A DNA stretch of 5,797 bases from Anaerolineaceae bacterium (GTDB lineage: Bacteria; Chloroflexota; Anaerolineae; Anaerolineales; Villigracilaceae): NCBI GenBank assembly GCA_022181005.1, contig BQMV01000275.1, forward strand, positions 1 to 5,797, in the 5' to 3' direction. Numbering within the stretch: position 1 is the stretch's first letter; every line of letters begins with the position of its first letter. Under the pieces are notes generated by a model that did no database searches, was not told the origin of the DNA, and saw only the letters and a list, made by a program, of their open reading frames with translations. Shown here piece after piece: positions 1-5,521 of the stretch. The position numbers and the translations under genes were made by a program.

Positions 1-2
1 CG

Positions 3-1004
3 CGCAGCGACGGGTTGCTCTGGCTTGCGTTGGCGGGCTTGACTGTTGTGTGGAACGGCAGATATTCTTTGCCTCGGCGAAAGGCGCTTCTAGCAGGCGC
101 TCTTATCCTCGTGGGATACGTTCTTGTAATGGGCTTTTGGCATTACCGCAACTACACGCTGTTTGGCGCTCTCCTCGCGCCCGGCAGCGGACGCTTGTTA
201 TGGCTCGAGAATTACAATCAAACTTTCATCTATCCGCCCGATTTGCTTACCCGCGCATCTTTTTTACAGGCTGGCTGGGGCGCCGCGCTGCAGAATCGCG
301 TTGTTGCGTTCCAAGCGAATCTGAGCAATGCGTTTGCCGCGCAAGGCGAGATCTTTTTGCTTCCATTTATTCTATGGGGACTGTGGCGTTTACGAACGGA
401 TGCGCGTGTGCGCATTGCGGTTGTTGGGTGGCTGGCATTGTTCGCGGCGATGACTGTGATATTTCCCTTTGCCGGCTCGCGTGGAAGTTTTTTTCATGCC
501 GGGGCGGCGTTTCAGCCGATGTGGTGGGTCGCCGCGCCGGTCGGTTTAAATGCAGCGCTTTTATGGTTGCGCGCGCGGGGTCAATTTACGGATGAATATG
601 CGCCGCATATCTTTCAGGGAGTTCTTATTTTAATAGCCGCATTGATGACGCTGTATCTCGTGAATGTCCGTGTTGCGGCGGGGGGCTGGGCGCAGGATGA
701 TGCGATCTACGCGAAGCTGGAGCAAGCGCTGCAGGAAAGCGGAATCCGCCAAGGCGACGTTGTGATCGTTCGTAATCCGCCGGGTTATTTCATCGCGTCG
801 AATCGTTTCGCAGTGGCGCTTCCGTTCGGCGATGAAGCGACAATTTTGTCGGTAGCCGAAAAATTTAACGCACGCTATTTGATTCTTGAAGCGGATGGCG
901 TTTTTGAGGAGATACAAGATTTATATGATCAGCCGAATGGCAGCTCGGCATTTATGTATTTAGGAGAAGTGGATGACGCGCGCCTCTATCGCATCGTTCC
1001 CTAA
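3..1004 (+). CDS. Polytopic membrane protein, GT-C/GT39-like glycosyltransferase, 5'-truncated
   Basis: The frame is open from the window's left edge, so the N-terminus is missing; 333 residues are visible. A TTG at 15 is not a credible start because the frame runs through it. The visible part begins with R-S-D-G-L-L, matching the TRPDG motif of the next gene, which suggests the missing part holds the catalytic loop and first helices. About six hydrophobic segments can be seen (visible residues about 5-17, 28-45, 115-130, 137-155, 165-186 and 203-221). A soluble C-terminal domain of about 110 residues follows (222-333). The stretch GSRGSFFHAGAAFQP (158-172) before a hydrophobic segment recurs in bacterial GT-C-like membrane proteins. 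The likely role is sugar transfer from a polyprenyl-phosphate donor on the outer face of the membrane; this is inferred from architecture, and donor and acceptor are unknown. The gene overlaps the next one by 32 nt in another frame. Confidence 0.75.
   Translation, partial: RSDGLLWLALAGLTVVWNGRYSLPRRKALLAGALILVGYVLVMGFWHYRNYTLFGALLAPGSGRLLWLENYNQTFIYPPDLLTRASFLQAGWGAALQNRVVAFQANLSNAFAAQGEIFLLPFILWGLWRLRTDARVRIAVVGWLALFAAMTVIFPFAGSRGSFFHAGAAFQPMWWVAAPVGLNAALLWLRARGQFTDEYAPHIFQGVLILIAALMTLYLVNVRVAAGGWAQDDAIYAKLEQALQESGIRQGDVVIVRNPPGYFIASNRFAVALPFGDEATILSVAEKFNARYLILEADGVFEEIQDLYDQPNGSSAFMYLGEVDDARLYRIVP
962..966 (+). promoter_or_regulatory. Ribosome binding site of the second membrane-protein gene
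   Basis: AGGAG lies 6 nt before the ATG at 973, inside the 3' end of the preceding gene. It fixes the start although this creates a 32-nt overlap. The next methionine codon in frame is only at residue 147, which would remove the conserved DD motif. The arrangement implies translational coupling. Confidence 0.75.
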
Positions 1005-2442
1005 ATTTAACCAGCTGGTTACGATTGCGCTTGCCGCTCTCTTGCTGGTATCGTATTACTTGCTTGCGAGCGCGTTGTTGTTCAGCGTGGGCTTTCCGTT
1101 AGACGATGCGTGGATTCACTTAACCTATGCGCGCAATTTCGCTGAATATGGCGAATGGGCGTTTAGGCTTGGCGAGCGTTCGGCAGGCTCAACTGCGCCG
1201 TTGTGGACGTTCTTGCTTTCGCTGGGCTATGTCCTTCAACTTGCGCCATATCTTTGGACATTTTTTCTCGGCTGGCTTACATTAACGCTTCTGGGAATTT
1301 CCGCTGAAATAACGGCGCGCAAGTTTTTACTGTCGTATCGTTCGCGCATCCCTGAGGTTGGATTATTCTTCGTCGCCGCATGGCATCTCACTTGGTCGGC
1401 TGTTTCGGGCATGGAGACGCTCTTGCACGGAGCGCTGATCTTCATTGTGCTTGCCGCATTAAGCGTAGGTTCGCGCCGTTATCTTATGCTTGGGGCGTTG
1501 GCTGGCTTGAGTGTTTGGACGCGACCCGATGGCGTGACGCTGCTTGGTCCGCTTCTCTTGATTGCTCTGCTTACGGCGAAGTCGTGGCGTACGCGCGGCG
1601 CGGGCATCCTGAAGGTCGGGCTCGGTTTTGGCGCGTTGTTCCTGTTCTACTTGCTTTTTAATCTAGCGCTGTCGGGGCATCCGCTGCCGAACACGTTTTA
1701 CGCTAAACAAGCCGAATACGGAAGCTTTTGGATGTCGAAAACGTTAGAGGAACGAATTGGCGAATACCTTTTACCTATCTTTGCCAGCCCGTTCTTGATC
1801 CTTGTGCCCGGGGCGCTATTGTGGTTAAAGAAGATGATTGTCGTGCGGAATTGGGGCGCGCTGACGGGGCTAGTCTGGTGTATTGGCTATATAGCAATAT
1901 ACTTTACGCGCTTGCCAGCCTATCAGCATGGACGGTATATCATACCGGCGTTGCCGATTTTATACTTTTGGGGCGCGATGGGCTTTATCGAATTCACGCA
2001 TCGCGTCAACGCAAACAAACGGATCGTGTTCCTGTGGAGGAGTCTGCTGATCGCTGCATGTGCGGCGTTTACGTTTATCGGCGCGCAGCAAAATGCTCGC
2101 GACGTCTATTGGATTGAAAACGAGATGGTTGCAACCGCGAAATGGGCTGCGCGAAACCTCCCGTCGGAAGCGACGTTTGCCGTTCACGATATCGGCGCTA
2201 TGGGGTATTTTACCGACAACCCCTTGCTGGATTTGGCGGGGCTTATTAATCCTGAGATAATTCCCTTTATCCGCGACGAAGCGCGATTGGCGACGTATCT
2301 CGACGCGCATTCTGTTGATTATTTAATCGCGCTTCCAAGTTTTTACCCCGAGCTTACATCAGGGCGAGAGACGGTCTTTAAGAGCGGCGTTGGAAACGAC
2401 AGCTCGTTCGGCGAGCGCATGGTTATCTATCGTTGGCGTTAG
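973..2442 (+). CDS. Polytopic membrane glycosyltransferase-like protein (GT-C fold, AftB/GT39-like)
   Basis: A 489-residue integral membrane protein with about 10-11 hydrophobic segments from residue 16 to about 370 and a soluble C-terminal domain (about 375-489). Visible motifs are FPLDDAWIHLTYARN at 41-55, whose DD pair (44-45) sits after the first membrane helix where GT-C enzymes place catalytic acidic residues; GERSAGSTAPLW at 67-78; SGMETLLHG at 145-153; TRPDG at 183-187; and YQHGRYIIPALP at 317-328. This order resembles the mycobacterial AftB-type arabinofuranosyltransferases and related GT39-like proteins, which transfer sugars from polyprenyl-phosphate donors outside the membrane. 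The C-terminal IGAMGYFTDNPLLDLAGL (407-424) is a stretch I associate with this group. Family membership is recognised from motifs; sugar and acceptor cannot be named. It overlaps the preceding gene of similar architecture, suggesting one operon. Alternative: a membrane protein of this fold without transferase activity. Confidence 0.8.
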   Translation: MTRASIASFPKFNQLVTIALAALLLVSYYLLASALLFSVGFPLDDAWIHLTYARNFAEYGEWAFRLGERSAGSTAPLWTFLLSLGYVLQLAPYLWTFFLGWLTLTLLGISAEITARKFLLSYRSRIPEVGLFFVAAWHLTWSAVSGMETLLHGALIFIVLAALSVGSRRYLMLGALAGLSVWTRPDGVTLLGPLLLIALLTAKSWRTRGAGILKVGLGFGALFLFYLLFNLALSGHPLPNTFYAKQAEYGSFWMSKTLEERIGEYLLPIFASPFLILVPGALLWLKKMIVVRNWGALTGLVWCIGYIAIYFTRLPAYQHGRYIIPALPILYFWGAMGFIEFTHRVNANKRIVFLWRSLLIAACAAFTFIGAQQNARDVYWIENEMVATAKWAARNLPSEATFAVHDIGAMGYFTDNPLLDLAGLINPEIIPFIRDEARLATYLDAHSVDYLIALPSFYPELTSGRETVFKSGVGNDSSFGERMVIYRWR

Positions 2443-2472
2443 CGGCGACGCGAAGCCGGCGCGGAAGCGCAG

Positions 2473-2497
2473 CGCGTAGATTAATTGCCCGAACGCG
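2473..2497 (+). promoter_or_regulatory. Inverted repeat flanking the -35 box of the response-regulator promoter
   Basis: CGCGT (2473-2477) and ACGCG (2493-2497) form a perfect 5-bp inverted repeat with a 15-nt spacer that contains the proposed -35 hexamer. Half-site centres are 20 bp apart, about two helical turns, which suits a dimeric DNA-binding protein. It could be an operator, for instance for autoregulation. However, GCG-rich words are common in this window, so chance is a real alternative. Confidence 0.22.
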
Positions 2498-2513
2498 TCT
2501 CTTGTGCTATACT
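2485..2513 (+). promoter_or_regulatory. Sigma-70-type promoter of the two-component operon
   Basis: The -35 candidate TTGCCC (2485-2490; 4 of 6 matches to TTGACA) is followed by a 17-bp spacer and the -10 box TATACT (2508-2513; 5 of 6). TG at 2505-2506, one base before the -10, gives an extended -10. Transcription would start near 2520, leaving a leader of about 20 nt before the ATG at 2541. The promoter lies in the only non-coding gap between the membrane-protein genes and the regulator, so it separates the two transcription units. Confidence 0.65.
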
Positions 2514-2540
2514 CGTTTTTACTTGATTAAAGAGAAATTA

Positions 2541-3230
2541 ATGGACAAAATTACATTGGTTGTCGCGGATGATCATCCATTGTTCCGTCGAGGCGTTGTA
2601 GACACGTTGTCGCTGGAGAGAGATTTTCATGTGATCGCTCAGGTGACCGACGGCGACGAAGCGTTGGAGAAGATTATTGCGTTGAAGCCGACAGTCGCTA
2701 TTTTGGATATTAATATGCCCGGGTTGAACGGTCAGCGGTTGACGCATCGCTTAAAATCGGAGAATTCTTCCACACATGTTATCTTGTTAACCGGGTACGA
2801 CAGCGTTGAGCAAGCGATTCACGCTATGATCGCCGGCGCTAGCGGCTACTGTGTGAAGGACACGACCCCGATCGAATTGACGCGCATTGTGCGAATGGTA
2901 GTGGATGGGAAATATGTAGTTGAAGGCAACGTGTTTAACCGTCGAGAGCTTAATGATTGGATCGAAGATCGAATTGAAGGCGCGCGGCGCATATACAGGG
3001 AGCCGGGCGCGTCATTTCATCCGCTTTCCGACCGGGAAATGGAAGTGTTAGTCTACGTAGTGCGCGGAATGAGCAATAAAGAAATCGCGAGTCAGCTTGG
3101 CATCAGCCATCAAACGATTAAGAATCATGTCACTGCCATCTTGCAGAAGTTTGGCGTGGAAGACCGCACGCAAGCGGCGGTTTACGCGCTGAAGCGCGGT
3201 TGGATTAATTTTCAATCAGGCGAAAAATAG
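2541..3230 (+). CDS. NarL/DegU-type LuxR-family response regulator
   Basis: A 229-residue cytoplasmic transcription factor. The receiver domain (about 4-120) has the acidic pair D10-D11, the phosphoacceptor D56 in ILDINMPG, the switch threonine T84 and the conserved K106 in VKD. A linker (about 125-158) joins it to a LuxR-type helix-turn-helix (about 160-225): LSDREMEVL, then GMSNKEIASQLGIS, then QTIKNHVTAILQKFGVEDRTQA. Length and order match the NarL/FixJ/DegU family, in which phosphorylation of the aspartate promotes dimerisation and DNA binding. The ATG at 2541 was chosen because the receiver fold begins right after it, it follows the promoter, and a weak AGAG (2531-2534) stands 6 nt upstream. 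The in-frame extension back to a TTG at 2433 crosses the promoter and encodes an arginine-rich non-family tail. The kinase gene follows after 15 nt, its likely partner. Targets are unknown; the adjacent pilus gene is a plausible one. Confidence 0.93.
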   Translation: MDKITLVVADDHPLFRRGVVDTLSLERDFHVIAQVTDGDEALEKIIALKPTVAILDINMPGLNGQRLTHRLKSENSSTHVILLTGYDSVEQAIHAMIAGASGYCVKDTTPIELTRIVRMVVDGKYVVEGNVFNRRELNDWIEDRIEGARRIYREPGASFHPLSDREMEVLVYVVRGMSNKEIASQLGISHQTIKNHVTAILQKFGVEDRTQAAVYALKRGWINFQSGEK

Positions 3231-3233
3231 GAG
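3229..3233 (+). promoter_or_regulatory. Ribosome binding site of the kinase gene, overlapping the regulator stop codon
   Basis: AGGAG begins inside the TAG stop of the regulator (3228-3230) and lies 12 nt before the ATG at 3246. That is longer than the usual 5-9 nt, so initiation may depend on coupling to regulator translation. There is no other start codon between the stop and 3246. Confidence 0.55.
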
Positions 3234-3245
3234 CAGCAAAATCTT

Positions 3246-4268
3246 ATGGCAACCGATGAACATGCCACAGGCGAATTAAATCTCGGCGCAGAGCTTGAAG
3301 ATGCGCAGCGTTCGCTGCGCGAAATTACCTTGATGATCGAACAAAGTCAGGGAGAAGTATCTAAACTGTCGCAGCGCAACGCGGCGATAACGACGCATCT
3401 ACAGCAAATACAAGGGCAGATTGGGACTATGCCGCAACAAGAGATACGAACCGCATACGACTCTGCTCTTGATGCGCAACAGCGTTTGTTTGTAATGCGG
3501 GGGCAGTTGGAGAAACTTCAGAGCGAGAAGAGTCAAATGGAACGCTTGCAAACCATCTTGGAACGCGTGCGCGCCATGGCTGGCAATTCGGGCGCTGCGG
3601 TTGCCTCAGGCATCGGGAAAAGCCCGATGGCGAACGTTGAGATGTTGGTTAATGCGCAAGAAGCCGAGCGGCAGAGACTATCGCGCCAAATGCACGACGG
3701 TCCTGCGCAAGCCTTGTCTAATTTTATTCTGCAAGCCGAGATTGCCATGCGTTTGATGGACGTGGACGTGAATCAAGCGCGGGATGAATTGAGCGCGTTG
3801 AAAGCGTCTGCGATGGGCGCCTTCCAGAAAGTGCGAAATTTTATCTTCGAATTGCGTCCGATGATGCTCGATGATCTGGGTTTGTCGCCGACGATTCGCC
3901 GCTATGCCGATGCATTAAAAGAGCAGACTGGATTCGACGTTGGCGCGACTGTGACCGGCAGCGAACGTCGGCTCGAACCGTATGTAGAAATTATGTTGTT
4001 TCGCGCGATTCAGGAATTGATCGGGAATGCCCTGCGCCATGGGCAGGCGACACAGGTGAAGATATTGCTGGATATGGGCGAAGACCGCATCCGTGTAAGC
4101 GTAGACGATAACGGGCAAGGATTTGACGTGAACGCTTACGAGCAAGGCAAAGGTTTGGGCTTAAAGTTAATCCGTGAACGCGCGGAGATGTTGGGCGGCA
4201 GCTTTGACGTAGACAGCCAGCCCGGAGCGGGCGCGCGCATTTCCTTCACGGTTTCCGCGCATTCATAG
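3246..4268 (+). CDS. Cytoplasmic DegS-like sensor histidine kinase (HisKA_3 family)
   Basis: A 340-residue protein with no membrane segment, signal peptide or cysteine. Residues about 15-110 are rich in Glu, Gln, Leu and Arg with heptad-like spacing, consistent with two coiled-coil stretches broken near the proline at 63, like the sensor region of DegS. The dimerisation/phosphoacceptor domain follows: AQEAERQRLSRQMHDGPAQALSN with H150 as the phosphorylated histidine, and ELRPMMLDDLGL at 202-213. The HATPase domain (about 245-338) shows the N box QELIGNALRHG (N261), the G1 box DDNGQGFD (287-294) and the G2 box GKGLGL (301-306). All catalytic elements are present, so it should autophosphorylate and pass phosphate to the regulator encoded 15 nt upstream. 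The signal is unknown. Lack of membrane segments points to an internal cue, and lack of cysteines argues against a thiol or cysteine-ligated Fe-S redox sensor of the NreB type. Confidence 0.92.
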   Translation: MATDEHATGELNLGAELEDAQRSLREITLMIEQSQGEVSKLSQRNAAITTHLQQIQGQIGTMPQQEIRTAYDSALDAQQRLFVMRGQLEKLQSEKSQMERLQTILERVRAMAGNSGAAVASGIGKSPMANVEMLVNAQEAERQRLSRQMHDGPAQALSNFILQAEIAMRLMDVDVNQARDELSALKASAMGAFQKVRNFIFELRPMMLDDLGLSPTIRRYADALKEQTGFDVGATVTGSERRLEPYVEIMLFRAIQELIGNALRHGQATQVKILLDMGEDRIRVSVDDNGQGFDVNAYEQGKGLGLKLIRERAEMLGGSFDVDSQPGAGARISFTVSAHS

Positions 4269-4305
4269 ATTTGGGGGAAATCTTAGAGCCTCGCCCTACT
4301 TTTTT
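4267..4305 (+). terminator. Weak hairpin plus T-run after the kinase gene, possible terminator
   Basis: AGATTT (4267-4272) and AAATCT (4278-4283) pair perfectly around a GGGGG loop, starting within the kinase stop codon. A run of six T follows only at 4300-4305. The stem is A/T-rich and 16 nt away from the T-run, so this is not a canonical intrinsic terminator. A second T-run (4331-4336) also lacks a GC-rich stem. Read-through into the next gene is therefore possible. Confidence 0.2.
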
Positions 4306-4353
4306 GTTAATTCGGCGCGCTTTTCAAGGTTTTTTTGTTTATTAATTATGCTG

Positions 4354-4359
4354 TATAAT
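4354..4359 (+). promoter_or_regulatory. -10 box of a promoter for the cpaB operon
   Basis: TATAAT is a perfect match to the sigma-70 -10 consensus, in an A/T-rich stretch 57 nt before the cpaB ATG. At the standard 17-bp spacing the -35 position (4331-4336) is only TTTTTT, a poor match; TTGTTT at 4335-4340 is too close. A weak -35 fits a promoter needing an activator, or one depending on A/T-rich upstream DNA. The start point would be near 4366. Confidence 0.55.
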
Positions 4360-4381
4360 ATTCCATCAAAGACATTCACGG

Positions 4382-4401
4382 CTTGACGACGGGGCGTCAA
4401 G
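4382..4401 (+). promoter_or_regulatory. Perfect 7-bp inverted repeat in the cpaB leader (operator or mRNA hairpin)
   Basis: CTTGACG (4382-4388) and CGTCAAG (4395-4401) are perfectly complementary around a 6-nt spacer ACGGGG. If transcription starts near 4366 the element lies within the leader, and its right arm ends 2 nt before the Shine-Dalgarno AGGAG. As RNA it would form a stable hairpin next to the ribosome binding site. As DNA, the inner pattern TGACG-N6-CGTCA has the half-site spacing of CRP/FNR-family sites, though not their sequence, and could be a downstream operator. Which applies cannot be decided from sequence alone. Confidence 0.45.
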
Positions 4402-4403
4402 AG

Positions 4404-4408
4404 AGGAG
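4404..4408 (+). promoter_or_regulatory. Ribosome binding site of cpaB
   Basis: AGGAG stands 7 nt before the ATG at 4416 and decides the start. The in-frame TTG at 4383 has no comparable site, lies inside the inverted repeat, and would put an arginine-rich tail before the membrane anchor. Confidence 0.8.
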
Positions 4409-4415
4409 ACCTTAT

Positions 4416-5489
4416 ATGCGTCGCGGAAGGTTATTAATTTTCGTTGTGTTAATTCTGGCGGTGGGCGCGGCAGTGTTATATGCTGTTGTCAGCCTGCTTC
4501 CAGGGATGGGCTCGCAGTCGTCGGCTCAAGAGCAGATGCCCCTCACTGAGATTTATTACGCCGCTCAGCGGATTCCGCAAGGCTCGGAAATCTCTGCGGA
4601 TCTCTTGGGCAAATTTTCTATCCCTTCCGATAAAGTTGCCGAAGTAATGTTCACTGTAGGCGAAGAGGCGAATCTGATAGGTCAAAGCGCGCGCGTCGCG
4701 CTTGAGCCGGGCGTAGTGATCACCTCCGCGATGATAGGCGAACAAGTTGAAATTACGGGACCCGCGCATGCTGTGCAGATTCCGACGGGCATGGTGGCAG
4801 TCGCCATACCGGCATATCGCTTGACGACAGTGGGTTACGGAGTCAACGACGGCGCCCGCGTTAACGTGATCGCTTGCGTCAATTTCGTAGATCTTGACTC
4901 AGACTTTCAAACTATCTTGCCGAATAGAAGCGCGACAGTTTCCGGAACTCGTCCCGGCATTCCCGACGCAGTCTCGCCAATTTTAACAGCCTCCATTGAT
5001 CCGAACGTTATCGGTAAACTGGTCGATTCTCAAATTCCATCCCAACCGTTCTTCGCGATTCCTTCCGAGGAAGTGCAGCGCCCGCGTATGGCATGCCAAA
5101 CGGTGCTGCAAGATGTAAAGGTGATGAAATTGGGCAATTTCTCTTTACAGCCCGCCGCCGCAGCCACTAATGAGACGCCGACCCCTGAGCAAGCGCAAGA
5201 GCAAGCGAGTCCGGATATCATCACGTTGATCGTGAACGCGCAAGACGCTGTTTCGCTTAATTATTTTGTGTACAACCGCGCCATATTAACGATGGCGCTT
5301 CGTCATCCGGACGATCGTTCTATGATAGATGCGCAAGCAGTAACGTTGGCTGGGCTGCTGGCGCAATATGGCATTCCTCTACCCAACAAGGAGAAATTTG
5401 GCATTCAGCCGTGGGTAATCAGCAATATAGCGAACGGCATCCTGCCAGCGCCGCCTTTGCTGCCAAGCGATATTAAGCCGGAACAGTAA
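4416..5489 (+). CDS. cpaB: Tad/Flp pilus assembly protein CpaB (RcpC/SAF domain)
   Basis: A 357-residue protein with a positively charged start (MRRGR) and one hydrophobic segment (about 6-29), an N-terminal membrane anchor with the rest outside the cytoplasm. A SAF-like domain (about 43-110) carries YYAAQRIPQGSEISADLL and LEPGVVITSAMI. The RcpC/CpaB domain follows (about 118-300): IPTGMVAVAIPAYR, then GYGVNDGARVNVIACV, then QTVLQDVKVMKLG, then ITLIVNAQDAVSLNYFVYNRAIL and ALRHPDD. A linker rich in Ala, Pro, Glu and Gln (about 245-267) splits the domain, and a C-terminal tail rich in Pro (about 305-357) extends it, making it longer than many CpaB proteins. In Tad systems CpaB acts in pilus assembly, in diderms with the secretin; its exact role is poorly defined. 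Only two cysteines occur, C154 and C227. The receiver gene follows after 32 nt. Regulation probably involves the leader dyad and TATAAT box upstream. Confidence 0.85.
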   Translation: MRRGRLLIFVVLILAVGAAVLYAVVSLLPGMGSQSSAQEQMPLTEIYYAAQRIPQGSEISADLLGKFSIPSDKVAEVMFTVGEEANLIGQSARVALEPGVVITSAMIGEQVEITGPAHAVQIPTGMVAVAIPAYRLTTVGYGVNDGARVNVIACVNFVDLDSDFQTILPNRSATVSGTRPGIPDAVSPILTASIDPNVIGKLVDSQIPSQPFFAIPSEEVQRPRMACQTVLQDVKVMKLGNFSLQPAAAATNETPTPEQAQEQASPDIITLIVNAQDAVSLNYFVYNRAILTMALRHPDDRSMIDAQAVTLAGLLAQYGIPLPNKEKFGIQPWVISNIANGILPAPPLLPSDIKPEQ

Positions 5490-5521
5490 TGAATCTGACT
5501 AATATGTTGAGGCGACACTAG
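5489..5521 (+). other. Ten-codon mini-ORF bridging cpaB and the receiver gene
   Basis: An ATG overlaps the cpaB stop (TAATG, 5487-5491) and opens MNLTNMLRRH, whose TAG stop (5519-5521) directly abuts the ATG of the next gene at 5522. The ribosome binding site of that gene lies inside it. It may serve as a re-initiation bridge for coupling, or be chance; no start site of its own is evident. Confidence 0.15.
5509..5512 (+). promoter_or_regulatory. Ribosome binding site of the receiver-domain gene
   Basis: GAGG stands 9 nt before the ATG at 5522, of moderate strength. It supports 5522 as the start: the receiver fold begins 6 residues later, as expected, and the frame is closed immediately upstream by the TAG at 5519-5521. 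Confidence 0.5.

Noticed and set aside
50..595. Long open frame (181 codons) inside the first membrane-protein gene
   Set aside because: It lies in another frame, has no ribosome binding site, and its product is rich in Arg, Cys and Ser with no domain pattern, as shadow frames usually are.
1960..2310. Open frame of 116 codons on the minus strand
   Set aside because: It is antisense to the second membrane-protein gene and encodes a basic sequence without recognisable motifs.
2459..2470. GCGC-GGAA-GCGC hairpin with a GNRA-type loop after the second membrane-protein gene, as a terminator
   Set aside because: The stem is only 4 bp and no T-run follows; the nearest T-run (2516-2520) is far downstream and past the promoter.
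2433..2540. In-frame N-terminal extension of the response regulator from a TTG
   Set aside because: It would overlap the previous gene's end, cross the promoter, and add 36 residues that look nothing like a receiver domain. The ATG at 2541 fits the family.
2704..2719. Sixteen-base exact repeat shared with 5694-5709
   Set aside because: It encodes the conserved DINMP phosphorylation motif in both receiver domains. Shared codon choice explains it without recent duplication.
3228..3245. Regulator and kinase genes in the same frame, separated by one TAG and five codons; possible broken fusion or stop read-through
   Set aside because: Both proteins have complete family-length ends, and a ribosome binding site overlaps the stop. 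Sharing a frame has a one-in-three chance.
4341..4347. ATTAATT word found in both intergenic regions (also 2480-2486) as a shared regulator site
   Set aside because: The same word also occurs within coding sequence in this window, and its position relative to the two promoters differs, so chance in A/T-rich DNA is enough.
4383..4415. In-frame upstream TTG start for cpaB
   Set aside because: No ribosome binding site precedes it, and a good AGGAG with 7-nt spacing supports the ATG at 4416.
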